Shown: one piece after another, positions 8,126-12,040 of the stretch
Position numbering within the stretch: the stretch's first letter is position 1
Layout: each line of letters begins with the position of its first letter
Source: Saccoglossus kowalevskii
Taxonomy: Eukaryota; Hemichordata; Enteropneusta; Harrimaniidae
Length of the DNA: 12,040 nucleotides
Assembly: GCF_000003605.2 (NCBI RefSeq)
Contig: NW_003149769.1
Coordinates: forward strand, 227,552-239,591
Reading direction: 5' to 3'
Position numbers and translations under genes: made by a program
The notes under the pieces: model-generated
Told to the model about the DNA's origin: nothing
What the model saw: the letters and a program-made list of their open reading frames with translations, nothing else
Databases searched by the model: none

Positions 8126-8891
8126 AACAGCTAAAATTAGACCCAAAAGGACGGCACGTCTCCATAATATGATTTGCATTATTAAGTACCCCCTCAGGAT
8201 AGATGACGGTTGGCTACAACTACATACAACTAATTTTCGTTACAGACAATGAAAAATCTGACTGTTCTATGGTGTGCATAGCAGGTCAACCGCGAGATCA
8301 TTAGGTAGATGAAGCGTGGGAAAATAACTGACTGGATGCATTGTTGATTCCGCTTGCTTTTGATCTATTATCGTTAAGTTGGACCCGCGGCAGTATGCCC
8401 TAGCGCGTCAATGAAACGAAAAGCCTCTAATTGAAAATAGGATTTTGATTTTCGTTGTTTCATCTGAAGACAAATTACAAACTGAATGACAAATTGTACT
8501 GAAAATGTCAAAACTCTAGGCTAATATCGCTATTGAAATGCACAGAAATTGTGGTTCCTTGTGAATCCGTGACACCTGGTGGCCATTCATTGATATATAA
8601 AATGCATGGCACATAAAGTAAATATTATTATGCCAAAAAATCATTTCTCAATATTGAAAAAGACAACGGAAATTGAATTTTACCAATATTTTCAAATGCG
8701 CATTAATTTTGTCGAATTGAAATAAAAAATAGAAAATTACATTAGCTGCGGTATATAATACGGCCATTTATTATTTATTTACGAACGTTCCCATGAACAT
8801 ATATCACAATATGTGATGAATTCAATATCAAACATCAAACAAAAATATCCCTCTACAAAAATATGCATTTCATCAATTATCTACAGAAAGA
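8126..8891. other. Region before the LINE reading frame, with a CpG cluster
   Basis: No coding region recognised. CpG dinucleotides are concentrated at 8291-8454 (eleven in about 165 bp, including CCGCGG and GCGCG), unlike the CpG-poor DNA around it. It may be host flank, a regulatory stretch, or part of the LINE 5' UTR. The 5' end of the LINE could not be placed because no target-site duplication is visible. Confidence 0.4.
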
Positions 8892-9335
8892 ATGACCGAG
8901 CTGTCAATCACACTATTGAGGAATATTGACAACACCACATACATTGATAACAGCAACATTGAAAGTGATGTACACCTAGTAGATACAGTACATCTTACTG
9001 ATTAAGGCACAGCAACATTAGTGAAGAATATTAAAGATATTAATGGACCACTCATTGGGGTCAACAGATCATATAGAAAGGGCCGACACTTCAAAGCCTA
9101 CAACCAGAGGAATACAAGAAATCAGTATAAAAACAAAAACAACATGCCATACCCAACAAGAGGAAACCCATATCAGTCTCCAATGACTCCTTTCCCAGGT
9201 ATGCCATTCCATTTTGACTGGGCAAAGACCAAACTTCAACTGATGATGGACATGACAACAAACAGGAAAGCAAATCATTCTTCAGCTCCAAGAAAAAGGA
9301 ACATTTCCCAGAAAAATGCACTATCACTGTCAGAC
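8892..9335 (+). pseudogene. LINE N-terminal region (ORF1-like or ORF2 leader), broken
   Basis: ATG 8892 opens a frame of 37 codons, interrupted by TAA at 9003. The same frame then continues for 110 codons to 9335. The second part is strongly basic and rich in Asn, Gln, Arg and Lys near 9069-9150, followed by a Pro/Met/Phe-rich stretch (about 9154-9220) and another basic patch, as expected of a nucleic-acid-binding leader. No zinc knuckle, RRM or coiled coil is recognised. It is in the same frame as the first endonuclease motif and is separated from it only by TGA 9336-9338. I therefore read it as the N-terminus of one long polyprotein, not a separate ORF1. ATG 8892 is the first ATG found in an open stretch beginning near 8820; the true start is unproven. 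Confidence 0.7.
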
Positions 9336-10119
9336 TGAAACATACAAAATGTGAAAAGAAAACTTGACGATGGTGACTTTATAAAAAAACATAACATGCC
9401 ATGATATCATTGGTCTCGGTGAGACATGGTTGAATAAAAATTCTCACAGTTCCCTTACAATACCAGGATACTACGCCCGTTCAGTTACTAGGAACAGCCA
9501 ACAAGGAGGAAGAATATCTATACTGGTGAAACACGATCTATAACAAGTGAAAAGAAAATGTTTGATGATATACTATGGTGTAAACGTAAAAAAGGAATTC
9601 TTCAGTTTAAAAAAAAGACATATATCTTTATTTAATTTACAATCCTCCTTCAAATTCAAAACACTGCCGAACTGACTTTTTGATTACTTGGAAGCATATC
9701 TTTGTAATTATTCTAAATGTGGAGATATTATAATACTTTGAGACTTTAATAGCAGGACAGGGAATATGACTGACTTTGTAAATACTGATGGCGACTCATT
9801 CATGCCTACCCCAAACTGTTATACAAATGATGATACCATATTACAACGTGGTAACAGACACACTTATAAACACACACGGTAAATCACTATTGGAACTATG
9901 TATGAACACTAATATTAGAACCCTAAATGGAAGAATTCCTGGTGACTCATGTGGTAACTTCACACGTAATCATTACAATGGCAATAGCACAATAGGTTAT
10001 GCTTTAGCTTCATCAAACTTGCTCTGTAATTTTAAATATTTCCAAGTTCATAATTTTACCATCTTGTCAGATCATTGCCAGATATCATGTTTGTTTACAT
10101 TAGAAAAATTCATCAATTT
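9336..10119 (+). pseudogene. LINE APE-type endonuclease domain, broken
   Basis: In active elements this domain nicks target DNA to prime reverse transcription. It begins at 9336, where TGA stands in place of the Trp of the usual WN opening; NIQ follows. Frame changes fall near 9399, 9540, 9590, 9610, 9680 and 9866. Recognisable parts are DIIGLGETWL (catalytic Glu codon 9421-9423), IYNPPSNSKH (about 9635-9664), GDIII followed by a stop at 9739 where Gly of GDFN is expected, DFNSRTG (9742-9762), LNGRIPGD (about 9929-9952) and LSDHCQI, holding the catalytic Asp-His pair (10070-10075). All main catalytic landmarks survive as remnants, but the domain cannot be translated. Confidence 0.9.
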
Positions 10120-10771
10120 TCTAAGAAAATTAATTCAAAATATAACAAAAATAACCTCCCTAAAAGTTGGATCTGAGACAAACTGTCTATCTTTGATTAT
10201 TATGAAAACTTATCATCTGAAAAAACTCAAAATTTAATTAAAACTTTCTTAGACAACAAATATAACTTGGATAACGATGGAATATATGATGTAGTGCTGA
10301 ATTTCAACTCAATTATTGGTGATGTAGCTGATCAAACCTTTAAAAAGAAGAAATCAAACATCAAAACAAAACGAAAACAAAAACATAAACAGAAAAAGTG
10401 GTTTGACAAAGATTGTAGAGCCCATAAGAAAGACTTGATTTACTGTGCTAAACTGATTAGCAAACAACCTTTTGATAAAAAGTTAAGAGAAATATATTTT
10501 GTGAAGAAAAAGAAATATAAAAAATTGATCAAAACTAAACAAAAAAAGGGAGAGCTGTTAATTGTAAATAAATTAACACATTTGAGAAATACAAATCCCA
10601 ATCAATTTTGGAAAATCATTAATGAATTGAAAAATTCTCACAAAAATCAATCTTATCCTATTTCTGTAGAACAGTGGGAAAAATACTATAAAATATTAAA
10701 CAAAGCTGATCAGAACAACAATAAAATAACAGAAAAAGAGATAAAAAATGCTATTAAAAAACTTAATAAAC
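10120..10771 (+). pseudogene. LINE linker between endonuclease and reverse transcriptase, broken
   Basis: After a frame change near 10118 this frame stays open to about 10770, apart from TGA at 10174-10176. The product is very lysine-rich. It contains KKWFDKDC (about 10396-10419) and NQFWKIINELKN (about 10600-10635), a layout common in the connector of Jockey-superfamily LINEs ahead of the polymerase. A frameshift at about 10771 separates it from the APGYDG polymerase motif. The connector is thought to bind RNA or DNA non-specifically; that role is inferred. Confidence 0.85.
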
Positions 10772-11946
10772 AAAGCACCTGGTTATGATGGCTTCTGCTC
10801 TGAGCTTTTGAAATACAGCTCAGATTCCTTGATAAAACCATTAAAAAAACTTGTCTGGAATTTAACCAAAGTCGTGGAATAATAGTATTATTTCACACAT
10901 CTATACAAAGGGTGATTCACACGACCCAGGACACTACCGGGGAATAGCTGTATCAAGTTGTGTGGGAAAAACATTCTGTACTATAATAAATAATAGAATT
11001 ACCCAAAACCTTGAAACAAATAACATAAGTAACAATAATCAAGCAAGTTTCGGTAAAGGCTACCTCCCACAACAGACCACATTTTTGTACTGAAAACAAT
11101 TGTTAAAAAATACCTCCACCTAAATGGAAAATTTATAGACTTTCAAAAAGCCTTCGATAATGTCTGGTGTAATGGATTGTTTTATAAAAAATTACTCAAA
11201 AATGAAATAAATGGCAAAATGTATAATATTATTAAAAATATGTATTGTAATCCGAAAGCATGCATTCGTTTAGAAAACACAATCACAAATATATTTGAGA
11301 CAACAAAAGGTGTGAGACAAGGCTGTGTTATAAGCCCCACAATATTTAATTTGTATGTTAATGATGTGAGTAAATACATGGAAGACAAATCCCTTGATCA
11401 GGTCACACTACATAACACTAAAATTAACTCGCTACTTTACGCCGATGATCTGGTGCTAATTTCAATAACAGAAAAAGGCCTACAAAATGCATTAAATAAA
11501 CTGCAAGATAATTGCCAAAAATGGAAAATCAAAGTAAATCTTGCGAAAACTAAAATTCTTGTATTCAGAAGGGGAACACTACAAAGAAATGAACAATTCT
11601 ATTATCAAAATGAAAAACTTTGCTGTGTCAACTCGTATAATTATCTTGGAATAATCTTTCAGTCAAATGGTAAATTTACAGAAGCTAAAGACAAACTAGC
11701 AGATAAAGCAATCAAAGCCATGTATGCACTAAAGCAGTCTTTACCAAGAGAAACAGATTGTAAAACGTATATCCATCTATTTAATATATGTATCAAACCA
11801 ATTTTACTGTATGGATCTGACATTTGGGAAATGGAAAATATGAGTAACAATAACTGAGACAAAACTAAAACAGAAAAAGTGCATCTAAAATTCATTAAAC
11901 AACTACTTGGGCTTAATAGATACACAGCGAATAGTGCATGTCGGGC
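10772..11946 (+). pseudogene. LINE reverse transcriptase domain, frameshifted but largely readable
   Basis: This is the polymerase that copies the element RNA at the nicked target. The finger region is split: APGYDGFCSELLKY (from 10775) reads in one frame to about 10871, then WNNSIISHIYTKGD and GHYRGIAVSS read in another to about 11065. From 11066 a single frame runs to 11946, interrupted only by TGA 11855-11857. It holds motif A (FIDFQKAFD, Asp at 11138 and 11156), motif B (GVRQGCVISPTIFNLYVND), catalytic YADD at 11438-11449, and the following KTKILVF and NYLGIIF (motif D/E region). After the TGA the same frame continues with VHLKFIKQLLGLNRYT, typical of the post-polymerase region. The stretch just before motif A looks several residues shorter than in related elements, suggesting a small in-frame deletion. 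Confidence 0.93.
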
Positions 11947-12040
11947 ATGTTGGAGCATTTCCATTGATGACTGAAGTGAAAATGAATATGATTAAGTTCT
12001 GGTCCCGTGTCACAGACAAGTCACAAAATAATTATACAAA
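11947..12040 (+). pseudogene. LINE C-terminal region, cut by window end
   Basis: A frame change at about 11947 leads to VGAFPLMTEVKMN and then IKFWSRV. This matches the pattern seen after the polymerase in these LINEs (an FPL motif followed by a K-x-W segment). The frame is open to the window edge, so the stop codon and 3' UTR lie beyond it. Confidence 0.75.

Larger units (their letters stand above)
8892..12040 (+). mobile_element. Non-LTR (LINE) retrotransposon, inactive, cut at right edge
   Basis: Reading the plus strand across frame changes gives the order basic N-terminal region, APE-type endonuclease, lysine-rich linker, reverse transcriptase, and start of the C-terminal region. Motifs seen are GETWL (E codon 9421), DFNSRTG (from 9742), SDH (10067-10075), APGYDG (10775-10792), GHYRGIAV (10929-10952), DFQKAFD (11138-11158), RQGCVISP (about 11318-11341) and YADD (11438-11449). 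This combination marks the APE-endonuclease, Jockey-superfamily type of LINE (L2/CR1/Daphne-like); the exact clade cannot be set by eye. In-frame stops lie at 9003, 9336, 9739, 10174 and 11855, and the reading frame changes about eleven times. The sense strand is A-rich, as in many LINEs. No RNase H domain is seen. The 3' UTR and tail are beyond the window. Confidence 0.95.

Noticed and set aside
8594-8602. TATA-box-like TATATAAAA (and TATATAAT at 8752)
   Set aside because: Such strings are common in DNA this AT-rich, and no start site or downstream gene supports a promoter.
9069-9327. Minus-strand open frames opposite the LINE leader
   Set aside because: Antisense shadows of the plus-strand LINE frame, with no motifs of their own.
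11182-11964. Minus-strand open frames opposite the reverse transcriptase
   Set aside because: Antisense shadows of the clearly recognisable plus-strand polymerase.

Overview
The window looks like nuclear DNA of a multicellular animal. It is AT-rich, has an intron-type 3' splice site feeding a short MYND zinc-finger exon, carries a non-LTR (LINE) retrotransposon, and is mostly made of repeats. A marine invertebrate, perhaps a mollusc, is a reasonable guess from the style of the LINE and repeats. Nothing in the sequence fixes the taxon. No bacterial or viral gene organisation is visible.

Layout. (1) 1-3998: a tandem minisatellite with a 26-bp unit, about 150 units long. It is cut by the left window edge and made of several unit families and local multimer duplications (3, 7, 8, 11 and 12 units), including a perfect 2 x 286-bp duplication at 1-572. 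(2) 4294-4451: the last coding exon of a plus-strand gene, encoding a C-terminal MYND zinc finger and a stop codon. The minisatellite lies directly upstream and is therefore probably in the last intron of this gene. (3) 4452-5851: probable 3' UTR and intergenic DNA with a decayed ~17-bp tandem repeat and two AATAAA signals. (4) 5870-5957: three stray units of the same 26-bp satellite on the far side of the MYND exon. (5) 5958-7440: no recognisable gene, two inverted repeats, then three AATAAA signals within 45 bp followed by T/GT-rich DNA. (6) 7441-8891: no gene; a 13-G run, a decayed CCCC-containing repeat, and a CpG-clustered stretch. (7) 8892-12040: a decayed plus-strand LINE with a basic N-terminal region, an APE-type endonuclease, a lysine-rich linker, a reverse transcriptase with a YADD core, and the start of the C-terminal region. 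It runs off the right edge and carries five in-frame stops and about eleven frame changes.

The only host gene supported is the MYND-finger gene, known here from one exon. The LINE is a dead copy at this locus. The most unusual element is the minisatellite: its size, its unit-multiple duplications, the TGATAA core repeated in most units, and its probable intronic position. I saw no evidence for a novel enzymatic or defence system.
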